From the NCBI GenBank assembly GCA_028277345.1, contig JANQGM010000026.1, positions 1-64,000 on the forward strand: a stretch of 64,000 bases of DNA. Direction: 5' to 3'. The notes beneath the pieces are model-generated. The model worked only from the letters and a program-made list of their open reading frames with translations, did no database searches and was not told the DNA's origin. A program made the position numbers and the translations under genes. This document shows positions 1 through 9,414 of the stretch, piece after piece (within the stretch, counting starts at the first letter, position 1; every line of letters starts with the position of its first letter). The DNA comes from Candidatus Bipolaricaulota bacterium (GTDB lineage: Bacteria; Bipolaricaulota; Bipolaricaulia; UBA7950; UBA9294).

Positions 1-337
1 TAATGATCGCCCTTTTCCCGAGAAATATACAGTGAAGTTCTCTTTTTGCCCGAAAAGCGCGCGTAAATACTGAGCGAATGCCCCTTGGGTATCCCATAAT
101 ACTCCTTAAATGTTATAAATTCAATATGGCCGCTGTATCGGTAAAAAGGTCTATTAGCAAGAATTAAATGACTTTGTATTCTCATACAAACTTTTGATTT
201 TTCCACCATCTTGTCCAAATTACCCAGCATGCCCTCACAGCCGTAAAGGGGTCTATATATTATTACAGCAAGAGAATGAAACCTATAGAGTCTAAATGAC
301 GAGGTAAGACTTCACATTTAGTGACAATGAGATTCAC

Positions 338-375
338 CTTTAAAGATCCAGATGCGGGAAAGATTCCTTGAACAA
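338..375 (-). CDS. Eukaryotic exon F (hypothetical gene, partial)
   Basis: A strong acceptor (TTTTTCATGCAG) and the donor AAAG/GTGAAT bound 38 bases. They complete a Val codon from exon E and encode VQGIFPASGSLK, ending in phase 0. It is short, so its support is mainly the splice sites and phase. The gene probably continues beyond the left edge of the window. Confidence 0.35.
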
Positions 376-1249
376 CTGCATGAAAAACATATCTCATTAG
401 AACAGGTGTCTTAAAAACATAAAATGCTCTTGTTCGCAAAAATGGCAAAAAAAGGCTTTTTATTTCGTGTAAGCTCCCAATAGCCCACGTTAGATATCTC
501 AAAATTTTAACGGGACTCCGAGGCTTTAAGGTCAAAATTGCAAATTTTTCAAGACTCCATTGTCTCCCAATTTCTAGAAGAGAATTCAACATAAAGAAAA
601 CCCAACCAAATAAAGAAAAATGACTAGAAAACTTAGGAGTGATGTTAGAATTTTAATATATATATCGAACGTGGGCCATTTCGTCTGGAGGCGGGAGTGG
701 GAAATAGTGGGAGTGTTATTACCCAAATTGGCAAATCTACCTACCAGTATTAATAAATGAAATTCAATCTGGGCAGGCGTAATTTTCTTTTCGCACATTT
801 CAAGTTAACTTAACGATTACCTTGGCTTCCCTGAATCTGGAATACGTTCCGCATCTTCTAACCTCAGAAAACACAAAAACCACCCATAGAGAAAAATAAC
901 CTTATTCAAGTCCGACTAAATACTAAGACCTCTATAGAGGTGAAAAGCAAAGGTTGGAGAAAGTAGGAATTCCCCTTAACTAAACCTTTCTTGATGAAGC
1001 TGTTTGGGGTACAGATACCCTGTAGGTCGCTCTAATTTAACCAAAAGGGATACGCTTCCACAGAAATTAATTCATCACATTCAATTACATACCCCACCAC
1101 ATAAGAATGTTATAGTTTTATTAAAAGCATGTCGTTCAATTGGTTCAGTCATGATCAGTCTGAAAATCACTACATTACTGAAATTGATTTATTTTCACAA
1201 ATTTCGGTAAATTCTAGCATGATTCAGAAAACTCTAATCTACACAGTAC

Positions 1250-1334
1250 CTCCAACCAGAGCAGTGATATCAAATGATGCTCCATCAAAAGAGTTTCCCT
1301 CCATAGCCTCGTCAGGTTTCCCTTTGTTATTCAT
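1250..1334 (-). CDS. Eukaryotic exon E (hypothetical gene, partial)
   Basis: Acceptor TTGTTATCCCTAG and donor GGAG/GTACTG bound 85 bases encoding 28 residues that start MNNKGKPDEAMEGNSF, plus one spare base. Phase 0 entry agrees with exon D. More exons could lie between E and D without being seen. Confidence 0.45.
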
Positions 1335-2122
1335 CTAGGGATAACAATTTAAATAGAACAATTCATATAATTCTAAGCAACTTAATTCTTGTAGATATTA
1401 CTGCATTTCTCTTGGCTCAGCTTTTCAGAATGTTGAACTTCTGCTGCGTTTTATGTTTGAGTTGTCTTCTCGACGGTGTTAGTCATCCTAAGAGGTCTGC
1501 ATAATTCTTCACATCATAAGAAAGCCGAATTCAATGATATAATTATTCATTCAAAATATTTTTAAGTTCTTTCCAAGCTTGCCGCCTTGTAAATTTCTTC
1601 TAAACTTATTAAGCCTATTTTCCGGCACAGTTTCAGATTTTATACACAGTTTTTTTTTCTTGGAGATACCCCTCTAAAAGGAAGTAACATGCATCGAGCA
1701 AATATCCATCCATTGATGGTACTGCTCGCATCTTCCAAATTTGGTGAACACCAGATGGTTATGACGAATTGGCCGGGTGCATGAATTTGGAGCCAATAAG
1801 AGCGAAATATTTTGAATGAATGATAATGCGCATTATTCCAATTTCTATTTCATGGGCTAAGTAAAATAACTCTTAGTATATTACTTATAGTTTGGGTATC
1901 AGTAAAAAGAATCCTTCTCGCATATGATGCATTAACCTTTATTGTTTGCACATCACAAGATGGCCTCCTCTGAAAAACTCTTTCTCATGTCTAGCATACA
2001 AGTTCTTGGTGTCCGAAAAATATGAAAATTGTCTTAGTTTATTTTATGATATTTATTAACTGTTACAACGAACGTACACAACAACTTTGATTACCAAATG
2101 GCCAAGAAAGATGTAAACCAAA

Positions 2123-2190
2123 TAGACTACGAGCAGTCTCTCCCCTCACTAAATCTTAAGAATTCGAAAAGAGAGTCTGCTCGCAGTCTA
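2123..2190. repeat. Inverted repeat in host-like DNA
   Basis: The arms 2123-2142 (TAGACTACGAGCAGTCTCTC) and 2171-2190 are near-perfect reverse complements with two mismatches around a 28-base spacer. It lies in an inferred intron. The form is that of a small MITE or foldback element. Confidence 0.5.
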
Positions 2191-2339
2191 TAAGCCAAAG
2201 AGTACTACACAAAATACAGTTCATCTTACTTTTGTTTTTTCGTGTTTCTGCTTGCTTGCTTGTTCGCTTGTTTGCTGTTGTTATTGTTTATTTCTTTGTA
2301 CTTTCTGTAGAACGGGGACTTACGTATAAACTAAATTAC

Positions 2340-2476
2340 CTGAGAAGATGGTGGAGGGTCAGTAACACATGAAGGTAAGTGCTGTTTGTCTTCAAAACCA
2401 TTTGAGCATGGACCATTTGGAAGGACATCAGGAACAGATTGTCTTAAAACTGGTTCGAGGCGGTTTCCTGAAGGCT
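2340..2476 (-). CDS. Eukaryotic exon D (hypothetical gene, partial)
   Basis: Acceptor CTTAAATAG and donor CAG/GTAATT bound 137 bases: two bases completing a Glu codon from exon C, then 45 open codons. The peptide is Pro/Ser-rich and ends DPPPSSQ. It exits in phase 0. The character fits the same disordered protein as exons A to C. Confidence 0.55.
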
Positions 2477-3206
2477 CTATTTAAGTTACAGATTATTTAT
2501 CAAAGATAAATGGTTAAATTTAGGATTTAAGTCAAAATTTCACTTCTTTCAATAGAAATGAATGTTTACTGAAGGAAATATGTGATTAACAAATAATCAA
2601 TAACCAAGATACCGGTACAGTTAGTTTGTGTAATCAAAGTAATGGTGGCGAGTTGATTGAAAAATTATTCGCCTAATTTCACGAGTATACCATTTGACTC
2701 CCACTAATATCATGGGTGACAAAATTATGCTCATAATCGTGACTTGTTTATCTTGTCGAGAACTCCGCCCCACGCAATGTAAAGTTTAGAGCATACATTT
2801 TGGCTTAAAATCACGGCAGTTTTCAGAAACGTTTTTTTTGACAAAAAATCTGTTTGAATTCTTCTGGCTTAGTGTGCTCTTTCGCGTGTTTAGGTTTTCT
2901 AAAGCGTCCTTGCATGCCGTGATATTTTCATTCATAACATTTCAAAACCTTGATGCCATCTCGGCACTACATGTGGGCTAATATACGGAAAGTTGCAGTA
3001 GCAATTTTAATTTGTTATTTCACAAGTTAAATCATAAGTTAGCCGGCTAAAATTTCGTGCCAAAACTTAAGGTGTAATTTGTCACCCATTACATCATAGC
3101 GACAATATAGAGGAAAACAGAATTATTATTACAAGACCACTTTAAACCCTGAATTTGTCCACATGTTAGCAACGAGATCTAATTATGATCAAATCGTTAT
3201 CCGTAC

Positions 3207-3285
3207 CGTCACTAACACAAAAGACATCACTTGCTTCAATGCCAGAGTCCGTGGGCCAATCTGCCGCTGAGTCTGTTAACTGTGA
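3207..3285 (-). CDS. Eukaryotic exon C (hypothetical gene, partial)
   Basis: Acceptor ATTGATTTAACAG and donor GACG/GTACGG bound 79 open bases (26 codons plus one base). The peptide begins SQLTDSAADWPTDSGIEA and is acidic and Ser/Thr-rich, like exon B. Phase 0 entry matches the end of exon B and phase 1 exit matches exon D. Confidence 0.55.
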
Positions 3286-4040
3286 CTGTTAAATCAATAA
3301 AAAATTAATTAATAAGAAACAACATTCGTTTTCGATAACATTCGTTGTTCAAATTTTGATGACAGAATTTTTTCCGCTAAAGCAAAAACGGTATTTTAAA
3401 AAGTATGTTGAAAGAATCGTTTCTTTCTAACTAAAAACTATTCCATCATTTCTGAATCAACTTTTAATAACCTCCTGAACGAAGCGTTGTAGAACCACAG
3501 TCCCGTTTTTTCTTTATTTATCTAGGTCCTGGTTGACACACGCTGCTTTGGCGGCGCCCGTTGCAATTATTGCCCATATTTTATGGTTTCACAGCAGTTC
3601 AGTAGCTAGTGGACTACTTACAAGACTTAAAACTAAATTGAAAACATTTTAAAATTAAAAAGGTTATGTTTCTTTAAAAATATGTTTTTTGTTGTTTATC
3701 GCGTTCGTCAGTACGCATCCTAAACTAGTGTTCCTGCAGCACAAGGCAGAAATTTTCGAGCTGCAAATTACGCGCCCCCAACAATTTTATCAGGAGCATT
3801 TCGGCCGGGAAATTGGACTCTTCGAATCGATTTCGTTTCCGCAAGTGACGAACGCGGATCCATAATCAATGATTACCTCTATATTACTTTACTTTTTCAT
3901 TTATTTACTACTGAAAGTAATCATCCACTGAAGAAACTCGGGATTGAACGCAAATTGATCAGCGGAAATTCTGCAAGACAAGTCATAATTAAGAGTGGGA
4001 CTGCTAAAATATGCTGGGAGTCAATATATCACGTGTTTAC

Positions 4041-4489
4041 CTCATAGTCTGATCCTGATTCTCCTCTATTTTCCTGAAGCCCGCTGAGACGTGCCTCTTC
4101 AACTTCTCCCACCCAATTCGTAACCTTTGCATTTACATCAATAGTCTGTTTTGGTTGACCAGGAGAATGGACTGCGACAACCTGCATCTCCGTTGATGCA
4201 ACGTTACCTTGACCTGGACTTTTACTTTGTTCAAAGGGTAAACGCGCAAAAAATTGTCTACTAGGTAATATACGATACACACTCTGATCGCTCCCCTCCA
4301 ATGTTGATGAAACCATGCCCTGCGCATGCTGGTATGAATGTGGTAGCGGTGGGCAAGAAGTATCTCTTGCTTGAACATTTCCATCATTAATTTGCAACGA
4401 ACGGTTTCCCACACTTTGTTGCCCTGATGTCGCGGACTCTACAAGTAATGAGTCAATAGAAACGATTTCTCCTTGGGCAATTGTTGTAT
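4041..4489 (-). CDS. Eukaryotic exon B (hypothetical gene, partial)
   Basis: A 449-base exon with acceptor TTGATTCACAG and donor GAG/GTAAAC. It is open for 149 codons and continues exon A in frame. The product is hydrophilic, rich in Ser, Gln and Glu, with no membrane segment or enzyme motif, as in disordered regions of nuclear or signalling proteins. It ends in phase 0 with the residues GESGSDYE. I do not recognise the family. Confidence 0.65.
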
Positions 4490-4945
4490 CTGTGAATCAA
4501 ATAAGGGAATTCAGTAGCGCTGACAGGCAAATGCGAGATGTAGAGTAGTGCCTCTTGAAGATTGATTATACCCATGGCATCTGGAAAATGTATTTATGAC
4601 ATTGCCCACACACATCTTACTGCTCTGCCAAAAACATTGTACTATTATGATTGATTATTTGGCTGATTTTCAATACCCTAGCTGGATCGGAAAAGATCAT
4701 TTTTAACGTCATCCATCGACCTGAAAATTGATTATAGTTCATAGCTGACTTTTCCATTTCAGTTGAATGGCTTGTCAAGCTCTGTTGCAGAAAGCCAATA
4801 TTAACGTAAGCAGAGCTGTGCCTGAAAATATTAATTGTCTTTACAATTAAGACATCGGAAAGTTCATTGGCTTTAGATACACGAATAGTTACTAACAGGT
4901 GTAGTGCGCATTTAATTAAAATTCTCTAAATGGATGAGACTTTAC

Positions 4946-4994
4946 CTTCTTGATTCTGATCGACTTCCATTTGGGTCACTTCCACACTTGCCAC
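4946..4994 (-). CDS. Eukaryotic exon A (hypothetical gene, partial)
   Basis: On the minus strand a pyrimidine-rich acceptor (TTTTTTTTAGCCTCAG) precedes an open segment encoding VASVEVTQMEVDQNQE. It ends at AAGAAG followed by the donor GTAAAG. The 49 bases leave one base over, which joins the two spare bases at the start of exon B to make a GAT codon. An alternative acceptor six bases earlier keeps the frame. No upstream exon with a start codon was identified. Confidence 0.55.
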
Positions 4995-5069
4995 CTGAGG
5001 CTAAAAAAAATTGACTAGTAAGTGTTATGGCTCAGTCAATTCCGAGCGTGCGCATTCCCCTCCCCCGGG

Positions 5070-5116
5070 CATTTGTCATTTGTTTTGGAAAAGCCGCAAA
5101 TATAAATGCCCCATGG
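5070..5116. repeat. Imperfect palindrome in CpG-rich host-like DNA
   Basis: GGGCATTT near 5070 and AAATGCCC near 5104 are reverse complements, flanking TTTGTTTTGGAAAAGCCGCAAA. The surrounding 5030-5268 is strongly CpG-rich, unlike the DNA to its left. It could be a foldback element next to a promoter. I cannot place it in a named family. Confidence 0.35.
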
Positions 5117-5267
5117 TGGGGCCGGGCAACGGGCGCGCGCGAGGGAGACACGCGAGGGGTGACGGAGCGCCTGCACGGAAGGCCCCCGAAAATCGTTTCA
5201 ACTCGTATTCTGTGAGTGCGGATATTTCCAATTGGTCGAGAGGCTCCCGAGGGAAAAATGCCATTCA

Positions 5268-5628
5268 GGTAGGTGACTTGATCGCCCTCGCTCAGTCCGA
5301 AATCGGCGAGCCGCTCGTCCACGGATTGAATCAGAACCGCATCGGTGTGCCAGAACACAACGATGTCTCCGGGTACCGGCTCCCGGAATTGATACGTAAT
5401 GCGATCGACGAAGAATGAGTCACGGGGTTCGATAACGGGGATCATGGACTCGGTTGGCACGTGCATCCGCACGGTAACGAAGGTCATGACGAGAACGGCG
5501 AGAACACCGGCGACTGCCAAGACCTCAACCCATTCAAGAACCTCGCTCATCACCTTGCCCGGATACCAGCCAAGACGATGAGCGAGCCGAACGATCCACG
5601 CGGGTTTCTTCTCCCGATGGCGGGACAT
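5268..5628 (-). CDS. lepB: Signal peptidase I, cut by the junction
   Basis: Type I signal peptidase cleaves signal peptides from exported proteins at the outer face of the inner membrane. The start has one membrane segment (about residues 30-53), then VPTESMIP with the nucleophile Ser61, then the conserved VDRITYQFREPVPGDIVVFW. The family next has a Lys-bearing KR..G.PGD box and later GDNR; neither is present. After about residue 120 (VTYL) the frame runs on into host-like DNA to a stop at 5032 without family similarity. It follows rplS by seven bases in the same operon. The fragment cannot encode an active enzyme; I infer the rest lies on another contig. Confidence 0.8.
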
Positions 5629-5635
5629 GGCCTCG

Positions 5636-5956
5636 CTATCGGATGCGTCGCAGTCGCCGCATGAAGTAGGGGCGCGCCTGTCGCACGTCGCCTTCCTTCA
5701 CGACTTCAATCCGTTCCACCTTCGGCGAGTGAACGGGGTAGGTCTTTTCAACGCCGATGCCCGAAGAGATCTTGCGAACGGTAATCATTTCCTGAGTCCC
5801 GCCGCCGGCTCGCTTGAGCACGATGCCTTCGAACATCTGGATACGCTCCTTCGTTCCCTCGGTGATTCGCTCGTGAATGCGAACGATATCTCCGGGATTG
5901 AAGGGCTCTCGCTCTTTCAGCTGTTCTTTCTCAATTGCGCGCAGAATGTCGTCCAT
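5636..5956 (-). CDS. rplS: Ribosomal protein L19
   Basis: L19 sits at the interface between the large and small ribosomal subunits. The 106-residue product has family features throughout: FNPGDIVRIHERITEG near residue 20, RIQMFEGIVLKR, the GGGTQEMITVRKISSGIGVE core and PVHSPKVERIEVV. Length is normal. GAGGAGGAGCAG precedes the ATG. It lies between the SPOUT methylase and lepB, as in the trmD operon of many bacteria. Confidence 0.95.
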   Translation of the reverse strand: MDDILRAIEKEQLKEREPFNPGDIVRIHERITEGTKERIQMFEGIVLKRAGGGTQEMITVRKISSGIGVEKTYPVHSPKVERIEVVKEGDVRQARPYFMRRLRRIR

Positions 5957-5966
5957 CTGCTCCTCC

Positions 5967-6539
5967 TCAACACTCGTCCCAGTCCCCGGCGACGCGATCC
6001 AGGATGATCGCCACCGCCGCGCGAACGGACAGATGATTAAACTCGCTCTTCCCCATCACGGGTGGTAGGATGGCGTCACACGCATCGATCAGCTCATCCG
6101 TCATTCCCCAGCCGGTCCCAAACAAGATGTACACCGGCCTTGGATCGTTTCTCAGTTGCTCGCGAACCTCCGCGAACGAGACGCCTTTCTTGCCCGATTC
6201 CCGGGCCGATGTTGCCACCAGCAACGGCGCACACCCTTCGGCATCTTCGATCCAGTCCAAGGTCTCTTCCAGATCCTCCGCGACAACCACATACTCCATG
6301 GCTTCTCCGCGGCGGCTCGCCTCCCACGCGCGCTCGCCCTCCGTCCAGAATCCCCGGATTCTCCAGGCGATGTCCTGCTGCGTAGGCAGCGGGGTCACGA
6401 CAAAATACCGGTTGACCCCGTATGTCCGGGCCGACCGGGCGATATCGTGCACATCCATCGATGTCGTCGACGTGGCGACGATCTCGCCCCGCCGGTTGCG
6501 CATCGGATAATGCAGAAGACCAACGTACAAATTACCCAT
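5967..6539 (-). CDS. SPOUT-type RNA methyltransferase, TrmD-associated
   Basis: About 190 residues matching the SAM-dependent RNA methyltransferase family that follows trmD in Thermotoga-type operons (TM1570-like). Seen: NLYVGLLHYPMRNRRGEIVATS near the start, then VYILFGTGWGM, and a C-terminal PVMGKSEFNHLSVRAAVAIILDR segment that resembles the trefoil-knot cofactor site. I chose the ATG whose first bases overlap the end of trmD (ATGGGTAA); an ORF start six codons upstream is possible but gives a longer overlap. The RNA target is not known to me. It probably depends on translation coupled to trmD. Confidence 0.8.
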   Translation of the reverse strand: MGNLYVGLLHYPMRNRRGEIVATSTTSMDVHDIARSARTYGVNRYFVVTPLPTQQDIAWRIRGFWTEGERAWEASRRGEAMEYVVVAEDLEETLDWIEDAEGCAPLLVATSARESGKKGVSFAEVREQLRNDPRPVYILFGTGWGMTDELIDACDAILPPVMGKSEFNHLSVRAAVAIILDRVAGDWDEC

Positions 6540-7239
6540 TGTCGGACATTTCCTCAAGATTCAGCCCCAGCAACTCCGGCCGGTTCTTCATCGTCTTCTT
6601 CCACGCTTCCGCCTCGCGGAACGCGTCGATCTTCGCGTGATCGCCGGACAACAGAACGTCGGGGACCTTCAGTCCCCTGAATTCCGGCGGCCGCGTGTAT
6701 TGCGGCGCACCAAGGCGCGGTTTGTCGTAAAACGAGTCCGATTGGATCGAATCGTACTTCCCGACCACGCCCGGCGTCATCCGCGCCGTCGCTTCCACGA
6801 CAACGGCGGCCGCGGTTTCACCGCCTGCGAGCACGTAATCGCCAATGGAAATCTCATCATCGATAAACGCCGTGATCCGCTCATCGACGCCTTCGTAGCG
6901 CCCGCACAACAGAATCAGTCCATCCAGCGTTGCCCAGCTTGCCGCGTCCGACTGCTTCAGCGCCCGGCCTTGCGGAGACAACAGGAGAATGCGAACATCG
7001 CCATCCACCTCAGCACGGATCGCTTCGATTCCACGAACGAACGGCTCCACCTTCATCAACATGCCGGCGCCGCCCCCATAGGGACGGTCATCGACCAGGC
7101 GATGCGGATCGTCCGTGTATTCGCGAAGGTCGTGCAGCTGCACGTCAATCACACCTGCAGCCCTCGCTTGCCCGAGAATGCCGATGTTCAGCAATTCACG
7201 AAGCGCTTCAGGAAAGATGGTCAGGATATCGAATCGCAT
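6532..7239 (-). CDS. trmD: tRNA (guanine37-N1) methyltransferase
   Basis: TrmD methylates G37 next to the anticodon and prevents +1 frameshifting. The 235-residue protein shows MRFDILTIFPE at the start, the DDRPYGGGAGMLMK loop near residue 50, the knot segments LLLSPQGRALKQ and LCGRYEGVDERI, then ISIGDYVLAGGE near residue 130. The C-terminal domain contains PQYTRPPEFRG and LLSGDHAKI. It directly follows the KH protein; rimM, usually just upstream, is absent here. Confidence 0.95.
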   Translation of the reverse strand: MRFDILTIFPEALRELLNIGILGQARAAGVIDVQLHDLREYTDDPHRLVDDRPYGGGAGMLMKVEPFVRGIEAIRAEVDGDVRILLLSPQGRALKQSDAASWATLDGLILLCGRYEGVDERITAFIDDEISIGDYVLAGGETAAAVVVEATARMTPGVVGKYDSIQSDSFYDKPRLGAPQYTRPPEFRGLKVPDVLLSGDHAKIDAFREAEAWKKTMKNRPELLGLNLEEMSDNG

Positions 7240-7244
7240 GACAT

Positions 7245-7478
7245 TCAGTCGATAATCTCGACCACGACCTCGCGATCCGTCCCTTCGGCCACGGCTTCCA
7301 AGAAGGTTCTCAGGGCGCCGATGGTCCGTCCTCCTTTGCCGAGAACGCGCCCGCGATCGTCCTTTCCGATATGCAGAAAGAAGATGTCCACTCGCTCCGT
7401 TTCGATACGATCGATCTTGACCGCATCGGGTTTCTCAACCAGCGAGTGGACAAGGAATTGACAAAGGCGGAATAGCAA
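7245..7478 (-). CDS. khpA: KH-domain RNA-binding protein KhpA
   Basis: A 77-residue single KH-domain protein of the KhpA/YlqC family, a small RNA chaperone that often partners KhpB (a KhpB gene lies at 55028-55483). The GKDDRGRVLGKGGRTIGALR segment carries the GXXG-type RNA-binding loop. The best start is TTG preceded by GAGGAGG at four bases; an upstream in-frame ATG lacks such a site. It lies between rpsP and trmD, its usual place. Confidence 0.88.
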   Translation of the reverse strand: MLFRLCQFLVHSLVEKPDAVKIDRIETERVDIFFLHIGKDDRGRVLGKGGRTIGALRTFLEAVAEGTDREVVVEIID

Positions 7479-7513
7479 GGCGCCTCCTCGCGTCCGCAAC
7501 GTCCTAACAAAGG

Positions 7514-8011
7514 CTACGCGTCTGCGGACTCCTTCTCGGGGTCTTCTTCAGCGTCATCTTCAGCCGGCGCTTCCTCAGCGGCCTCTTCAGCGGGTTCCTC
7601 AACCGGGGCCTCGGCCTCTTCGGCGGGTTCCTCCGCGGGAGCTTCTTCAGCCGCCGGGGCCTCTTCTTCAGCGACAGCCTCAGGCTGCGGCTTGGCTTTC
7701 GGCGCATCCGGCTTCAGTTCTTTGGCTTCGATGGCCACCGTTTCTCCGCGCTTGGCCGCATCCCATGCTGCCAACACGCCTGCGTTGGAGAGGATGTTGC
7801 GAGCGGCTCGCGTCGGCTTGGCACCGTCGAGCAGCCACTTCAACGCGGCGTCGCCATCAATCTCAAAGGTCGGCGGGTTGGTCTTCGGATCGTACGGTCC
7901 CAGGTCGGCCACAACCTTTGCATCTCGGGGCTTGCGGCCATCCAGAACGACGACACGGTACGAAGGCTGACCCTTCCGTCCCACTTTCTTCAAACGAATC
8001 TTTGCTGGCAT
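7514..8011 (-). CDS. rpsP: Ribosomal protein S16 with acidic C-terminal tail
   Basis: Residues 1 to about 85 are a normal S16, with MPAKIRLKKVGRKGQPSYRVVV at the start and the DLGPYDPKT motif. S16 helps assemble the 30S subunit. The protein is 165 residues, about twice the usual length, because of a tail of repeated Glu, Ala and Pro from about residue 105. The tail is probably disordered and strongly negative. It is open and in frame to a single stop, so it is not a frameshift artefact. Operon position between ffh and khpA is conserved. Confidence 0.93.
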   Translation of the reverse strand: MPAKIRLKKVGRKGQPSYRVVVLDGRKPRDAKVVADLGPYDPKTNPPTFEIDGDAALKWLLDGAKPTRAARNILSNAGVLAAWDAAKRGETVAIEAKELKPDAPKAKPQPEAVAEEEAPAAEEAPAEEPAEEAEAPVEEPAEEAAEEAPAEDDAEEDPEKESADA

Positions 8012-8050
8012 ACCTCACCTCAAACTTCGTAGCGCCCAACGCAACGGGGA

Positions 8051-9379
8051 TCAGTTCAGCCCCATCGCGTCAAGCGGATTCTTTCCTTTGCCTCGGCGTC
8101 CGCCGATCAGTTTCAATGCCCGCTTGGCCTCTGTGAAGCGCGCCAGGACGCGATTGACATCCCGAACCTGGGTACCGCTTCCGCGGGCGATGCGCTTCTT
8201 GCGACTTCCCCCGATTATAGAGGGGTTCAGGCGTTCTTCCAGGGTCATTGACCTCAAGATCGCCATCGCGCGCTTGACCTCGCTCTCATCTTCAGACACC
8301 GCGGCGTTTTTCAGCTTTGCGGCTCCAGGAAGACGGTCGATAATCGATGACAGCGGGCCGAGCTTTTGCATCTCTTCCATCTGCTCTAGGAAGTCTTGGA
8401 GCGTGAATTGGTTCTTTCTCAGCCGCTGAACAAGCCCTTCCGCCTTCTCCTGGTCAATCGTTTCCTCGGCCTGTTCAATCAGGCTAAGGACATCGCCCAT
8501 GCCAAGGATACGCTCGGCCATCCGTCCGGGATGGAACGGCTCCAACCCATCCAGTTTCTCTCCCACACCAACGAACTTAATGGGGCACCCCGAGAGATGC
8601 CGGATCGAAAGCGCAGCGCCACCGCGCGCGTCTCCATCGAGCTTCGTCAAGATGACGCCGGTGAGTCCCAGGCGATCGTGGAACGACGCCGCGATGTTGA
8701 CCGCCTCTTGTCCCGTCATGGCATCCGCGACCAGAAGAATCTCTGATGGCGAGGCTGCTTTCGCGATCTCATCCACTTCTTCCATCATCTCTTCGTCAAT
8801 CTGAAGCCGTCCGGCTGTATCGACGAGGACGACATCGCGCAGCTGCCTCTCGGCGTCGTCCAACCCTGCCCTGACAATCTCAACGGGCTGGGCGCCGGGA
8901 AGTGAGAAGACGGGGACGTCGATGCTCTCACCAAGGGTACGGAGTTGGTCGATGGCGGCCGGACGGTAGATGTCCGCGGCCACCAACAGCGGCTTGCGGC
9001 CGTCCTTCTTCAATTGCGCCGCCAACTTGGCCGATGATGTCGTCTTTCCGGAGCCCTGCAATCCCACCATAAGGATGACGGATGGCGATTTCGACAGATC
9101 CAAGGGAGCACGCTCTTCGCCCATCGTTGCCGTTAACTCGTCGCGCACGACCTTTACCACTTGCTGTCCCGGCGTCAGGCTCCCCAGAACGTCTTCGCCA
9201 ACCGCTCGAACCTTGATCCGTTCAGTCAGTTCCTTGACGACCTTGTAGTGAACGTCCGCTTCCAACAGGGCGAGGCGGATCTCGCGCAAGGCCGCCGTCA
9301 CGTCGGCTTCGGACAGCGTCCCACGGCCGCGCAGCTTCGAGAAGAGATCGGTCAATTTCGTCGTTAGGCTGTCAAACAT
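8051..9379 (-). CDS. ffh: Signal recognition particle GTPase Ffh
   Basis: Ffh binds SRP RNA and signal sequences and delivers ribosomes to the membrane through FtsY. The 442-residue protein has the N domain, the G domain with GLQGSGKT at residues 106-113, DTAGR at 187-191 and TKLDGDARGG near 246, and an M domain after about 300 with the RNA-binding helix near IARGSGTQVRDVNRVL. AAGGAGACGGC precedes the ATG. It heads the rpsP-khpA-trmD operon. No SRP RNA gene was recognised in the window. Confidence 0.96.
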   Translation of the reverse strand: MFDSLTTKLTDLFSKLRGRGTLSEADVTAALREIRLALLEADVHYKVVKELTERIKVRAVGEDVLGSLTPGQQVVKVVRDELTATMGEERAPLDLSKSPSVILMVGLQGSGKTTSSAKLAAQLKKDGRKPLLVAADIYRPAAIDQLRTLGESIDVPVFSLPGAQPVEIVRAGLDDAERQLRDVVLVDTAGRLQIDEEMMEEVDEIAKAASPSEILLVADAMTGQEAVNIAASFHDRLGLTGVILTKLDGDARGGAALSIRHLSGCPIKFVGVGEKLDGLEPFHPGRMAERILGMGDVLSLIEQAEETIDQEKAEGLVQRLRKNQFTLQDFLEQMEEMQKLGPLSSIIDRLPGAAKLKNAAVSEDESEVKRAMAILRSMTLEERLNPSIIGGSRKKRIARGSGTQVRDVNRVLARFTEAKRALKLIGGRRGKGKNPLDAMGLN

Positions 9380-9414
9380 GCCGTCTCCTTAAGGATCGAA
9401 CCGGAGCCATCGGC

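Larger units (their letters stand above)
1..5268. other. Eukaryotic (host-like) DNA segment
   Basis: This stretch is AT-rich with long homopolymers, lacks Shine-Dalgarno-led ORFs, and differs sharply in base composition from everything after it. Six short open segments on the minus strand have GT donors, AG acceptors and matching phases, which indicates a spliced gene. The right end (5030-5268) is CpG-rich and holds a CCAAT motif near 5230 (CGACCAATTGG on minus), like a eukaryotic promoter or CpG island. The species is unknown; a marine invertebrate is my guess. Outside the exons and inverted repeats listed I see nothing I can name. The segment ends inside the signal peptidase gene. Confidence 0.8.

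Noticed and set aside
586-798. 70-codon ORF as an exon or gene in the host-like segment
   Set aside because: No convincing donor site; it has the composition of AT-rich non-coding DNA.
5032-5267. C-terminal part of the lepB-frame ORF as a real protein end
   Set aside because: It lacks all family motifs, is read through CpG-rich host-like DNA, and the alternative frames are no better.
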